Positions 24,656 to 38,371 are shown, numbered from the stretch's first letter. The stretch is DNA of 64,000 bases from Aphidius gifuensis (GCF_014905175.1 NC_057792.1:4340001-4404000); one strand, 5' to 3'. Translations and numbers: made by a program. The notes: a model not told the origin generated them from the letters alone.

Positions 24656-27600
24656 ATGGATCGTAAATCATCTATGAATACCAAGAAAAAGCTTTCTTTT
24701 CTTGGCTTTGGTAAAAAACTATTGGTAAGTTTAATAAAATTTTATTTTACATTAATAATTTAATAATAATAGTATAAATATTATTTATTTTATAGAAAAA
24801 ATTATAAAAAAATTTCTATGAAATTTTTTTTTATCGAAAAATTCGAAAGAAAAATATCAGGCAAATCGAAAACTTGTGTCATTATTATCGTAAAATAAAT
24901 AATCAATTTGCGTGCAAGTTAAGAATACCATCAATATGCAAAAAACGTATGTTAATGTTCATAGAATTTCAAACACCATGTAATTTTAAAAAAATAACAA
25001 TATAAAATTCAAATGTTAAATGGTTATTGACTTGAAATGATTGTAAATAATCAGGCCAATATCAATTATCAAGGTCGCGTGTTTTTATTTATCTAACACA
25101 TGGTCATTTAAAAAAAACATTTAATAAATTACTGGATATTTTATTTTCATTATGATCATTCTATTATTTACATCAAAATTTATATCTATTATTCGACTGA
25201 CAGACATTTTTTTTTTTTCATTTAATGTATTTGTTTTTTCTCGTTCTATACTAGATAAAACAGTTGAAAAAAAATATATATATATTTAATGATAAGAGCT
25301 TATCGTTAAATAAAAAAAAAAAAAAAGTTACGTTTTTTCCTTTGCTGTTTTTTTTTTACATCATGATAATAATTTATTTAAAAATTTATTTATACAGTAT
25401 AATTATATTCACATTATTTTAAATACAAAATATCATATAATTTAATAATTTTTTTTTTGCTAATTATTTAAAGTATATTTAAAAAACGACTTGTACAAAT
25501 ATTTGTAATCTTTATCATGTATCCACCCATTAGTAGTCGTCATTAACATTTCATAAAATTAAAACCAAACTAAAAGCTCAATTTTTTATCACACTAAAGT
25601 TTAGAGCTTTATTACCAATTAGATTTTAATCTATGTGTTTAATATTTTTTATTTTAAATGAAAAATATAATAGTTTATAAAAAAAAAAAAAGATGATAAA
25701 TCAACCGACTAATTAATTGTCATTTTCAATTAATTTTATTATATCATCAATAAAATAAAAAATTCAAGAAAGAAAAAAAAAAAAAAAACAATGTTAATGC
25801 ACTTGATGTTAATTATTTTTTTTCTTTTATCTTTATGTTATTATTTTTTTTTTCAATTGATTTATTGACGTCTTGTGATATGTATTAAAAAAAATATATT
25901 TATAATATAGTTATTACGTAAATACGGAAGAAGCCGTAAAGATTAGATTAGAAGAAAGTATAATGATGTCAATAGCTTCTTATAATGTAAGTGTACATAT
26001 GTATGATTATAAACAGGTACATGTGCACAAGTGTATATAAATTATTATTATAAATGAGGCCTTGTAAAAAATGATAGAGGTTCATGGTTGTTGATCGTGT
26101 CTACATACTAGGATAATACACTCGTCTATGATAAGATTGGAACAGTCTACCTTAAATTCATTATCACATTAAAAATTGAAAATATAAAAATGTATATTTG
26201 GCCGATGCTATTCTACTTGCGCCGTCGCTTTAACTCAAATTCATGATCGATAATATCCATTGCATATATATTTCTATATATATACGTCATAGAAAAATTA
26301 TACTTTTATTTTTTTCACAAATGAACGTCAGTTGATGCAGATTTTTACGTTCGAAAAGAAGCACAGGTAGATTCGTCAAAAAAAAATAAATTATTTATTC
26401 TAATTATCATATAAAAATAAATTGATATTTTTATAAATATTATTAAATAATTTTGTTTGTTTAGATAAATTTTAAATATAAATTAAATAATTTGTCTAGC
26501 TTAGAAATATATATTTTAAATTTCGTAAAAATTCAATCGAAATTTCATTTTGTTTTTTTTTTTAATTAACGTTTATCTGTTTTAATTTTGTTGCAAATTA
26601 ATCAAGTTTAAAATTTTAAAAAGTGGTTGATGTATTATAGTGAATATAAATATTTTTTGTTATTTATAAATATACTTTTTTAATAATAGAAAAATTTAAA
26701 TATTTTAAAATAATTTGACCTTATAAAAGTTGGTTTAAAATAGTTTAAAAATTTAATTAAAATCCATGGTCAATTTGATGATGATATATAAATTATCGAT
26801 AGATTAAAATTGACCGAGACCCTGGACATAATCATCGCCAATGTCAAGGGCACTTGTTGCTCTTTTCCCCGCATCTTGCAATTTTATAACATTAATGCGC
26901 TCGCGCAAATTATTTCTACTGATTCATACAGAGTATTATCCATTATTTTCTATAAGTCTATTTTTAATTTAATATGTTAATTCAAAAAATATAAAAGTGT
27001 TCTTCAAGCCTATCAAGTTAAATATACATAAAATATATATTTGTCATTTTTATTTAGAAAAAATTTATTTGCAAAGTTGAAGGTTTATATATCGATCCAT
27101 TTGGGTCATTTTTAGAATCAGGTAAAAAAAGATTAAATAGCGCAATGTGATAAAATAACTATGCGCAAATGTGTACCTCAATATCAGGGTTTATTATTTT
27201 TTTTTTATAACAGTCCGGGATGACATGCCCCAGGTAAAATCAAATATCATTAATAAAAAAAGCGCGGAGGTCAACTGTTTGCTATGATTCTCATTTAAAG
27301 AGTCGCAGCAGGTGAACATTATAAATTATATATTTTTTTGATTAGTGTTTTATTATTTATATTGTTGTTTATTTTTATTGACAATTTTTTTTTATGTGTT
27401 TTTATTAAAAAAAAACAATAATATATTGTTTGATAAATTGAGTGAATTAATTTTTATTTTATAATGTTGTTTTTTTTTAGTTATAAATGATGATGACAAG
27501 TTGAAGACAGCCTGACGATTTTCTTGAGAATCATATATTTTTAAATGTACAAATGTTTTTTCATTATTAAAAATATTTTCAGTTTGATAAAAGCCTCCAT

Positions 27601-30600
27601 ATAGATCACAATCTTTTTTTGTTTTTTTGTAACTTTTTGTAATTTTTTTTTTTTTTCTATTTAATCAATTTGATAATGTTGTTTTCAGCTTTGGTAAAAA
27701 AAAATTTAATAATTTTAATTGAAAAATTATTATTATTGTTAATAAAATTGTATTTTTTCCATAGACAGATGGAAATGGCACAGAAACACCAGAGTTGGAC
27801 GAAGAGATGGAGAAAGTCTTTGCAATGGATTCTAAAAAATTCGACGTAGCAAAACTTGGATCAATCTCAAAATCAGCTGGATCTGATCGTGATCGAGGCC
27901 CACCACCACGTTATGGTGATCACGCTTCTAACCGTGAGTAAATTATAATATTTATTAAAATCTAATCTTGATTTATAATATTTAAAATTTAAAAAAAAAA
28001 AACAATACACCTACGTAAAAAAATAATTTATGATTCAAATAAATTTTAAAATATTGAAAAAAAAAAAATATATATATAATATATTTAAATTTAAATTAAC
28101 TTGTCAGCTTCAAATCGCTTCTTTAAATAAAAAATCTTGATTGACATAGCTTGTACATATTTATTATTTCCTGTTCTTTTAAAAGAAAAAAAAAAAAATT
28201 AATAATCAAGTGTGATGATTAAATTATCTTAGTCAAATTATTTGTCAAAATTTATTTGAATTAAATTATTCATACTGTTTGATATTTAAAAAAAAAAATA
28301 GTTTACATTATCTATTTTTTAATTATTAATTTTATTATAATTTTAAACAGAGCACAGAAAAAAAAGTTATCCTCATCCGCACATGCCACTAAAAAGTTTG
28401 CATAGCCGATCAATGCGACGACATTTATCACCGTAAGTTAAACAAGAAAAAAAAAAAAAAAAACTGATTTATATCTCTTTTAATATTTTAATTTTTTTTT
28501 TCATATAATTTATCTGTATATTTTTTATTTATTTATTCTTTAAAATGTTTAGCGAGGGATCAGTGACAGAGTTGGATCAAGTAGAGTCAAATGTTGGAAA
28601 TGGACAAATTCGTACTGATAACGAAATGGATGTATTAGACAGCAACGGTACAACATTTATAAATAATGAAGAAACAATTGAACATACACCATCAACAGAT
28701 GAACAAGAAAGTACAACAATTAATAGTGAATTTGAAGCTCAAATATCTGAAAGAGCTGCAACTGGTTACAATGATAATACAGTACAAGGAAGTCCAAGAG
28801 TACAATTTGAAAGAATACAAGAAGAAACCACTGAATTGGGACAAATTGAAGAATTAATTGCTGAAGAAGATAAAAAAATAAGAAGACATCATAAACATGA
28901 TCACAAGTAAATTAATTTAATTATTAAAATATAATATTACACGTTGAATAATCATGACAATAACCGTGAAAATAAGAATTAAAAATAACAATTGACAAAT
29001 AATAATACGATGAGGGTTTATTTTTGCAATTGACCTAGACCTGAACAAGTGTAGTGTAGTATTGCCTGGTGCCATGGCCCGTGGCCAGACCATTAACAAA
29101 CAGGAAAGAAAAAACGTCTAGCAGTCTTTAGTGAATCGTCTGGTTTGTTCATTTATCAAAATACAAACGTGGTTATAAATATTTGTCTTTTTATTTATTT
29201 TATTTTATAAATTATTATACTTTTATTTACGGTTGTTTGACCGAGTTAGTTGTCCTTTGACATGCCAATCACCTACGATCGATCACTCGACCGGATCGGT
29301 GACATCAGACGGTATATTATTTTATTTATCAATTGTTATTTTAATTATAATTAAATTTTATACAAAAAAATTAAATTTATATCAATTTAATTGATCAATT
29401 TAAAAGCAACATATATAATATATTTTTGTGTTATCATTAAATATAATGATAAATTAAATAATCATTAGTTTGACATCTAGCAAGATGAAAAATTAAAATT
29501 TACATTCATTAAATTTGCTAGTTAGGAAGTGTCAAGGCCATTAAAATTTTTTGGCACATAAAAGAGTACTTTTATAATTCTATTTATATTTTTTTTTATT
29601 CAATATAAAAATGTATATGTATATACCTGAAAATTAAATAATATAAATAATTTTTAATTTTATTAACAGAAGACACCATCATAAATCACGAAAATATTCA
29701 CTTCAAGAAGATCCACAATGGAGAAAACGTTCAGGTGCTGGTCTTCCAGATATGTCTGGTGCACTTGGAAGAAGAGTATCTGTTCAGCCAGATGAAGCAA
29801 GTACACTTCAAGAGCTTGATATTGAAGATTTAGAATCACATAGAAGTGATGATCCAAGAGGTAGAAGAAGACATAAAAATTCATTAATACAAATTGGTAG
29901 AAAAAAAGAAGGTGGTATACCACATGATGCATTTAAAAAAATGTATGATCATTCACCACATGAGGTATTTGTACAACTTGATGAATTATTTGGTGTTGGT
30001 GAAGAAAGAGAATGGCGAGAAACAGCAAGATGGATAAAATATGAAGAAGATGTTGAAGAGGGTGCTGATAGATGGGGTAGACCCCATGTTGCATCATTGA
30101 GTTTTCATTCATTATTAAATCTTCGACGTTGTTTAGAGACTGGTGTTGTTTTACTTGATTTAGAAGAAAAAGATGCTGCTGGTTTATCATACAGAGTTGT
30201 TGAACAAATGGTTATTGAAGAACTTATATTACCAGAAGATAGAGCTGTTGTTATGAGAGCTTTATTACTTCGTCATCGACATGTACATGAAAATGAACGT
30301 GGTTTTAGATTTGGTGGAAAAAGAAATTATTCAAGCTACACAAGTCTTCAGGTAATTGATTATTATTTTTTTACTTAATTATACTTATACTTGTTGAACA
30401 AATTTAATATTAACTAAATTTAAACTGGCAAAAATAAATTTACAACAAACAATATATATACATCTTGAAAATAATTAAGAATGATATTATTTTTCTTTAT
30501 TATTTTTCTTTTTTAAACAGTCAATCTGGCTGGATGAAGATGATGCTTCGCGGGAGGGCACTGAGAACCATGTAACTCAACATGTTAAATCTCACTCGTT

Positions 30601-33600
30601 GTCCTCATTTGCTAATCATTTATTTTTTTTTCTATCAAATCATCAATTTGTTTTGAAGCATATAATTATTTTTTTTTTTTACCATTGTGTAATAAAAATA
30701 ACCATTAATAAAAATTTTCATTATTTTCGTTTTTTTTTTTTTTTGTTTTTGTTTTTGTTTTTAATAACACATTAAATAGCTGGTCAATAAATTTATCAAT
30801 AATAATGTATAAATATATTTTATATAAATCATAAAAAAAAAAAAATGATTGAAATAATTAATTGACAAATCATTATTTGAAGTTTTAATGTGTCATATGT
30901 ATTTTTTATTTTCACGCCAGAACATTTAGTACACAAATAATAATAATATTCAATAATCATCTAGGCGTTTGTTTAAAATTTAATTATAATAATATTATTT
31001 AACAGTTATTAATATAAATTTGTTGTTGTTTTTCTTTTTTTTTTTTTTTCTTTATTTACTTAGAATTTAAATGATACAAAGCCAAAAATAATTCCAATGA
31101 ATCAAGATAATAATAATACTACGACAATTGATATGAAAGAAGAATTAACATATACAAGTAGTAGTGAGGATCTTAAAAAAACTGGACAAAATGAATATAT
31201 ATTAAAAAGAATACCAACTGGTGCTGAAGCAACAGTTGTTCTTGTTGGTGCTGTTGAATTTTTAGATCAACCAACAATAGCATTTGTTCGTCTTGCTGAG
31301 GGTGTATTAATGCCATCAATAACTGAAGTTACAATACCAGTTAGATTTTTATTTACTTTATTGGGTCCACGTAATGCTGATTTAGATTATCATGAAATTG
31401 GAAGATCAATATCAACATTAATGGCTAATACGTCATTTCATAAAATAGCATATAAAGCAAATGATAGACAAGAACTATTATCAGCAATTAATGAATTTTT
31501 AGATGATTCAATTGTTTTACCACCAGGTGATTGGGAAAGACATGCATTATTACCATTTGATGAACTTAAATCAAAAAGTGAAGCAATTAGAAAACGTAAA
31601 GCAAGTGCATTAGCTAAAAATAAAAAAATTAATTTAATACAAACAAATGATTTAAGTGCTGCTGCTATTAAAAAAGCATTAATGGCTGGTGAAGAAAAAC
31701 AAAAACGTGATGATCCATTAAGACGTACTGGTAGACCATTTGGTGGTTTAATAAATGATATTAAAAGAAGATATGCATTTTATGCATCTGATTTTACTGA
31801 TGGTTTAAATTCATCATGTATTGCTGCAGCTATTTTTATGGTATAATATATTTTTATTTAATTGTTTATTTATTTTTTTTAACAATGATTTTTAATTATA
31901 TTTTTTCTCTTTTATTATTTTCAAAAAGTATTTTGCGGCATTGTGTGCAGGTATGTTATTATTATGAGTTAATTATTATTATTAATTATTAGCCTAATGG
32001 TATTAATGTTTATTTTTCATTTTAGCAATAACATTTGGAGGACTTATAAGTGATAAAACAAAAGATACAATTGGCATATCAGAAACACTTGTTTCTTGCT
32101 CATTAACTGGTATTATAATGGCACTATTTTCAACTCAACCACTTGTTATTATTGGTACAACTGGACCATTACTATTATTTGATGAAAGTTTATATTCATT
32201 TTGTAAAAGTAATGATTTAGATTTTTTAACAATGAGAGTTTATGTTGGTGCATGGATGGGAATAATAGCATTATCAATAGCATGTGTTGAAGGATCAGTA
32301 CTTGTACGTTTATTTACAAGATTTACAGAAGAAATATTTACTGGTTTAATATCAATAATTTATATTGTTGAAGCATTTCAAAAAGTACAAAAATACTTTC
32401 GTTTAAATCCACTACATCATGAATATTGTTTTATACCAGAATTAACATCAATATATAATGATAATGATGATGATGATAATATCAATAATAATGCAACTAA
32501 TAATAAATATATTTTAAATACAAATATAACAACAATACTTAATAATGCTGATATTGATATTATGAATTTTAATAAAACAAATATATGCCATGGTAAATTT
32601 CTTGATAGCTATAATCAATTTGGTTTATTAATAAATCAACCAAATACAGCATTAATGTGTACAATATTATGTATTGGTACATTTTTGGGTGCATATTATT
32701 TGAGAATATTTAGAAATAGTCATTATTTAGGAAGAAGTGCAAGACGTGCATTTGGTGATTTTGGTGTACCAATAAGTATTATAATATTTGTTGTAATTGA
32801 TTTTATTGCTGATGTTAAAACTGAAAAATTATTAGTACCAGAAGGTTTAACACCAACAATGTCAAATAGAAATTGGTTTGTATCACCAAATGGTGATGGT
32901 AATAAAAATATACCATTTACAATGGCACTTGGTTGTATTATACCAGCTTTTCTTGTTTATATATTAGTATTTATGGAAACACAAATATCAGAATTAATAA
33001 TTGATAAAAAAGAACGTAAATTAAAAAAAGGTAATGGTTATCATATGGATATTGTTGTTGTTTGTTTAATGAATGTTGTATGTGGATTATTTGGTTTTCC
33101 ATGGTGTTCAGCAGCATCAGTTAGATCATTAACACATGTATCAGCAGTTATGGTTATGAGTACAACACATGCACCTGGTGAAAAACCACATATTGTTGAA
33201 GTTAAAGAACAACGTGTATCAGCACTTATTGTTGCTATATTAGTTGGTTTAAGTGTACTTATGACACCATTATTAAAAAAAGTACCAATGGCTGTATTAG
33301 TTGGTGTATTTCTTTATATGGGTGTATCATCAACAAATGGAGTACAATTATTTGATAGAATTAAATTATTTTTTATGCCAGTTAAACATCATGGTGGTGC
33401 AAATTATGTTAGACGTGTACAAACATATAAAATGCATATATTTACATTTATTCAAATATTATGTCTCAGTGTATTATGGATTGTTAAAAGTACAAGTGTT
33501 GCATTATCATTACCATTTTTTTTAATTCTTATGATACCTTTACGTGCACAAATGTCAAAATTTTTTACACCAGCTGAATTACGTGCACTTGATAGTAAAG

Positions 33601-33662
33601 GATCAGAAATTGATACTCAAGATGAACTTGATTTTTATGAAGAAGCTCCATTACCTGGTTAA
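24656..33662 (+). CDS. Ndae1: Sodium-driven anion exchanger (SLC4 family, NDAE1)
   Basis: This SLC4 transporter exchanges sodium and bicarbonate for chloride and controls intracellular pH. Exons are 24656..24724, 27765..27933, 28351..28432, 28553..28906, 29670..30351, 30521..30571, 31064..31840, 31929..31950 and 32026..33662. They total 3843 nt, giving 1280 residues. The cytoplasmic domain carries the SLC4 motifs HEVFVQLDELF, EREWRETARWIKYEEDVEEG and the RPFGGLINDIKRRY junction. The membrane part starts with YFAALCAAITFGGLISDKT and continues through FSTQPLVIIGTTGPLL, FGVPISI and GVFLYMGVSS. The extracellular loop after the third or so membrane segment is expanded by Asn/Asp repeats and has N-glycosylation sequons (Asn-Ala-Thr, Asn-Lys-Thr). 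The C-terminus is acidic. Exon 8 is only 22 bp. The 3.0 kb first intron holds GC-richer patches. The start is the first ATG of exon 1 (MDRKSSMNTKKK). Confidence 0.93.
24725..27764. other. NDAE1 first intron
   Basis: This is a 3 kb AT-rich intron. Less AT-rich segments stand out at about 25920-26340, 26810-26930 (with GACCGAGACCCTGGACATAA and GCGCTCGCGC) and 27220-27320. They have no open frames and could be enhancers or alternative promoters. Nothing in them resembles a known RNA gene. Confidence 0.35.
28907..29669. other. NDAE1 intron 4
   Basis: The intron holds a GC-richer block at about 29020-29310 in an otherwise AT-rich sequence. It contains TGCCTGGTGCCATGGCCCGT and the imperfect palindrome TCACTCGACCGGATCGGTGA (about 29284-29303). 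No credible open frame is present. A cis-regulatory role or an alternative promoter is a guess. Confidence 0.35.
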
Positions 33663-35277
33663 GTTTTAAATATATATTTTAATTAATAATTATTGTTAGT
33701 GTCTTTTTTTTAAAAAAGATTCTATACTCATTTTAATTAATTAATCAATTAATAATTAGTAATCAAGTTATTTAAAAAAACTTAGATATTACTCTCAGGG
33801 TTGCAGAGATATTAAAATGGCTCAAAATTATTTAACATATATTTTTGATTTGATTTTCTTATTTTCTGCATTTTAATTAATTAAATATTTTTTTCTTTTT
33901 TTGTTTAATTTAAAATGTCAATTAATGAAAAATAATTAGACCTATATAAATAGTTTAAAAAAAAAACATACCTAGTGTACATAGATAAAAAAAAAAGTTA
34001 TTAATTTGTTGAAATTATTTTCATTTCAAATGAAAAATTAAAAAACAATACCTTGGTGCTAATTGTATAGTACTTTTGTTGATAAATATTTATTTATTAT
34101 TATTTAAAAGAAATGATAATAATAATAAATTTAAAAAATGGTGATTTGTTGGATTTGATGCTACCTCAGCAATACCTGATCAGTGTGATCAAAAAATTTA
34201 AAATGTTTATATAATCATAGATAGCCCTTTATGCATGTTGAACAAAAAAAAATAATTAAAAAAAAAAAAACAAGAAAATTTATTGATAGTATGCTCGTAA
34301 ATAAATCATCTAGCTAGATTTCCAATTTTCATGTAAAAATATAAATAATTATCACCAACTTTAATATAGAAAAAAATTATAAAAAAAAAAATTAAAGATA
34401 AATAAAATACCATCAATATGTCGTCCAACAAAAAATAAAAAAATGACTATCAAATTGTAAAAAAAAAAGATTTGCATTAATCAAAAAAAAAAAAAAAGTA
34501 TAGAAGAACAAGTTGAAAAATTATATATTTTTGTAAATCAACTGGCAAATAAGCTAATGAGCTTTTGAAATGAATGACTGAGTTTGAATATTGTGGATCA
34601 ATTAACAAGAGCAAGCATGTACTTTTAAAAATATATATAAAAAAAAAATCCTAATAATTATATTTTAAATGAAATGTATTTTTTAAAAATTCATAAATAT
34701 TGATTAATTGGAAAAAAAAAAAACTAATATATAAAATTAGGCAATCGTACTATCTACCTAGTTTTTAATTAAAAAAAACTTGATTAATAATGTGATAGGA
34801 ATTTTTAGAGATAAACAATAATAGCCCATATGAAAGAAAAATAGTTAGAAAAATAAATATTTACTTAAATAATGTTCAACTTAATTCAAAAATAAAAATA
34901 AATAAACAATCATTATTTTAGTTTTTAAAATTAATAATTCTCATTATAATGAATATTAAATTATCAATTATATCATTAAAACTGTAATAGAGATTTCCAG
35001 AAAAAATGAGAATATTAATAAATTCGTTAATTTACTATTTTAATTACGTTAACGTACAGTATTAAAAATCATAAGTGAATAAATAAATATTTTAAAACTT
35101 TCCCCTCTATTTGTGTCTATATATTTTCATTCCTAAATACCACACAATGTGTTTAAAATGAGTTTGTTATTGTAAGCATGATATCATCATATCGACAAAT
35201 GGAAAAAAAAATAAATAATAACGTTTCAAAAAATAATCATTTATGTTTAAAAAATTGTGGATTTATTTATTGTAAAA
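33663..35277. other. NDAE1 3' flank / mos upstream region
   Basis: This 1.6 kb is highly AT-rich, with many A runs and several possible AATAAA motifs. It should contain the NDAE1 3' UTR and the mos promoter. I see no other gene. Confidence 0.4.
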
Positions 35278-36494
35278 ATGGCTTCATCACCGAGAATTAT
35301 TATATCAAAATTTGGACAACAAAAATTGTCACCTCGTCCAACAAAAAATTCTCTAAATATCAGGTAAATAGACACTTAAAATTAGCCAAATTTTATTCTT
35401 ATTATTATTTATTAAAATTGTATAAATTGCTTGTTTTATTTAGCAAATCATTGAGTCCAAAAACACCAACTAAAAGTCCTCACAGGCTATCATTGTCATT
35501 TAATATTGATACACCAAATAAATCAAAAATTTTAAATAATCAATTATTATCACCTAGAGAAAAATACAACAAGGAAAATTGTGTTGTTGGTTGTGGTGGA
35601 TTTGGTACTGTTTACAGAGCTTCTTATCATGGTACGTTTTAATAAATAAATAACAATTTTTTTAAAATTTTGACAGTTAAATAAATTAGAAATTTTTTTA
35701 AATAGGTAATCCAGTTGCAGTTAAAATAATAAAAAGAAAAATAGATAATGATACATCAGTAGAGTCAGAAAAAAATGCAAAATTATTACAACATTCAAAT
35801 ATTGTTAAAGTATATGAAATTGATCAAGGTATTAATTGTTCAATTATAACAATGGAACTTTGTGGAAAAACACTTCAAGATAAATTAGATGAAAGTATAT
35901 TAAATAAAATTGAACGTATTGATACGTGGTGTACAATAACAATTGCACTTGAATTTTGTCACAATGCTGGAATAATTCATGCTGATATTAAGCCAAAAAA
36001 TATATTAATTTCTGCTGATGGAAATATAAAACTTGCTGATTTTGGAAATTCAATATCTACCAATGATATTGCAATAAATAAATCCTCAGTTTCAGGATTA
36101 CGTGTAAGTAACTATTGTTTATTTAAAGTATCAATAAACATTAAATTGTTTATTAAATAGAAAATGGTTAATTAATTTTTTTTAGGGAACACCTGGTTAT
36201 GTTGCTCCTGAAGTAATAAAAGGAAAACAGCCAACAAAATCATCTGATATTTATTCATTGGGAATTTTAGCTTGGCAATTATTAACAAGAAAAATTCCAT
36301 TTGATGGTATGCATGCTCATACTATTTTATATCTAAGTGGAAAAGGCAATAGACCAAATGATGAACATGTCGATGATGAATTTAATGGAGAGTACAAAAA
36401 TTTGTACAGACAAATGTGGTCTGATGATGAAAATAAAAGACCATTAATTAATATTATTATTATTAAGCTCAAAGAATTATTAAAAAATACGTAA
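35278..36494 (+). CDS. mos: Mos-type serine/threonine kinase
   Basis: Mos is the germline kinase that activates the MAP-kinase cascade during oocyte meiosis. Exons are 35278..35363, 35444..35631, 35706..36103 and 36186..36494, totalling 981 nt and 326 residues, close to the usual Mos length. A Ser/Pro-rich N-terminus (KSLSPKTPTKSPHRLSLSF) precedes the kinase domain. The glycine loop is GCGGFGTVYRASY, the ATP lysine is in GNPVAVKII, the catalytic loop is HADIKPKNILIS and the metal site is DFGNS. The activation segment is followed by GTPGYVAPEVI and the DIYSLGILAWQLL helix. The catalytic HxD with Ile-Lys-Pro and NILIS fits Mos better than other small kinases. The start is the second ATG region (MASSPRII), which has the Mos-like N-terminus; an in-frame ATG further upstream exists but adds low-complexity sequence. 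Confidence 0.8.
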
Positions 36495-36688
36495 AAAGTA
36501 TATTTAAAAACAAAAAAAAAAAGAGATAATAATTTATATATATATTTTTTTTATGTTAAATTTTATTGTTAATTGAAAAAAAAATACTTAACATTACCCA
36601 GTTATTTATTATATCAATTATTTTATTTATTTATTGTCATCAATTGTTGATTGATGTGAAAATATATTGATGTTGTTTTTTATGTTGT

Positions 36689-37135
36689 TTATGTATCTGG
36701 CATGTCTCCACCAGGAACCAACTGTAAATTAATTTAAATGATAATCATGAAAAATTATTGTATAATAATAAAGAGGATATAATTTTATATTGTTTAAGAT
36801 TAAATAATTTTTACCATAGTAATGTTATTGCCATTGAGAAGAATTTGATCAAGTTTTGTAACTCGACGACCTTCTGGTGTTGCTTCACTCTCAGTGACAT
36901 CTTCCAACATCATGTTTACAAAATCATCAAATCCTTGAAGAGTACCAACAATTTCTTTGTCATTTTTCATGATTATATGAATTCTTGATCCAATGCATTT
37001 GTCAACCAATTCTTAAATAAATAATAACAATTAATTTACATTTGTTATTTCTTTTAGGTTAAATTTTTTATTATTAAAATTAAACTTACCAAGTGGCAAT
37101 AAAGTTGATGGATTTGTACTGACTGAACTTGTCAT
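36689..37135 (-). CDS. LSm5: U6 snRNA-associated Sm-like protein LSm5
   Basis: LSm5 is one of the seven subunits of the LSm2-8 ring, which binds the U6 snRNA 3' end in the nucleus, and of the LSm1-7 ring, which promotes mRNA decapping in the cytoplasm. Minus-strand exons are 37135..37090, 37011..36815 and 36721..36689. They total 276 nt, giving 91 residues, the same length as human LSm5. The Sm1 motif contains IHIIMKNDKEIVGTLQGFDDF and the Sm2 motif contains LLNGNNITMLVPGG. The final 11 residues are in a small last exon. The gene is divergent from the INO80-type gene at 37488, with 352 bases between the two start codons. Confidence 0.95.
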
Positions 37136-37487
37136 TTTAATTATTTTATTTTAATAATTAGTTGATTTATAATTTATTATTAATAATATCACGTATTTAT
37201 CAATTTATAATATAATAATTACAACGCACAAAAGCACTTTGTTGACCAATACCGGCACTTGGAGTTTTTTTAGAGAGGCTGATTTTGATTAATCGAATCA
37301 TGAAAATTCGCCGAAATTAAATAAACATAACCTTAAAAATATAATACAAGTAATAAACAAAAAAAAAAAAAATATTATGATACTAAATACATAAATTATT
37401 GTGGCGTGTAATTTAGACTTTGAGACTTTAATTTGTCAATTGATAATATAATTAATAAATAAAAAAGTATTTAGTTGATCTAAAAAA
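37136..37487. promoter_or_regulatory. Bidirectional promoter, LSm5 / INO80-type subunit
   Basis: The two start codons are 352 bases apart in divergent orientation, so both promoters and 5' UTRs must fit here. The only less AT-rich part is about 37220-37320 (TTGTTGACCAATACCGGCAC). Confidence 0.5.
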
Positions 37488-38255
37488 ATGTCAGACGAAT
37501 CAGATTTCGATATAGAAAAAAATGAATATAATATTTATAAAAAAAAATATCAACATTTAGTTGACAGGTGTGAATTATTACAACAGGTAAAAAAAATATT
37601 CAAACAATTAAGATAAAATTAAAACAAATTAATAAAATTGTATTATTATTATTTCAGGATAATGAAAGATTAGTTTATAGAATTCAAAAAATTAGAAAAC
37701 TATTAAAACGAACGAGAAAAGAAAAAAAGTAAGTATATTTAAATGATTGATATAATTTTTATAATTTTATAAATTAAATTAACATATTTATATTTAATTA
37801 GATTTTTAATAAATCGTCTTGATAAACATGGTGATAAATGGCGTGATGCACCAATGGGAGTTTTAGAAGAAAATAATGTATTTCAATCATCAATTAAAAT
37901 TGAACAACCAATAAAATGTATACCACAACAAAAAGATGATAAATTAAAAAAAGTTGGTAAAAGAAAAAGTGGAAGAAGTGATCCAAATGCACCAAAAAGA
38001 CCAGCAAATCCATTTTTTCAATTTTGTCAAGAACAAAGACCTCGTGTTATGGAAAGACTTTCTGGTTCACCAGAACCAAGTAAACAAGAATTAACAAGAC
38101 AATTAGCAACAACATGGAAATCACTTAATTCTGATGATAAAAAAATATACTATGATATGTATGAACGTTCTAAAGAAAAATATGTTGCTGAAATGCAAAT
38201 TTATAACAAAAAAAATGAAGATACATCTAGTCAAAATACACCTAGTTTAAATTAA
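37488..38255 (+). CDS. INO80-type subunit: TFPT-like coiled coil plus HMG box
   Basis: This protein probably belongs to the INO80 chromatin-remodelling complex. Exons are 37488..37586, 37658..37728 and 37802..38255, totalling 624 nt and 207 residues. Residues about 15-70 form a basic coiled coil (YKKKYQHLVDRCELLQQ, then NERLVYRIQKIRKLLKR and FLINRLDKHGDKW). It matches the region I recall from human TFPT (INO80F). Residues about 105-190 are an HMG box: DPNAPKRPANPFFQFCQEQR with the later WKSLNSDDKKIYYDMYERSKEKY. Human TFPT has no HMG box, whereas fungal Nhp10, also an INO80 subunit, has one. The domain pairing therefore suggests that this is the common ancestor-like form. It is divergent from LSm5. 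Confidence 0.75.
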
Positions 38256-38371
38256 AAAAAAAAAAACAAAAGATAAACAATTATTATTTATATATTTTAA
38301 TAATAATTTTTATATTTGTATTATAAAATTTATAATATATATAATGCAGCTGGATTAATTAGATATTTATA

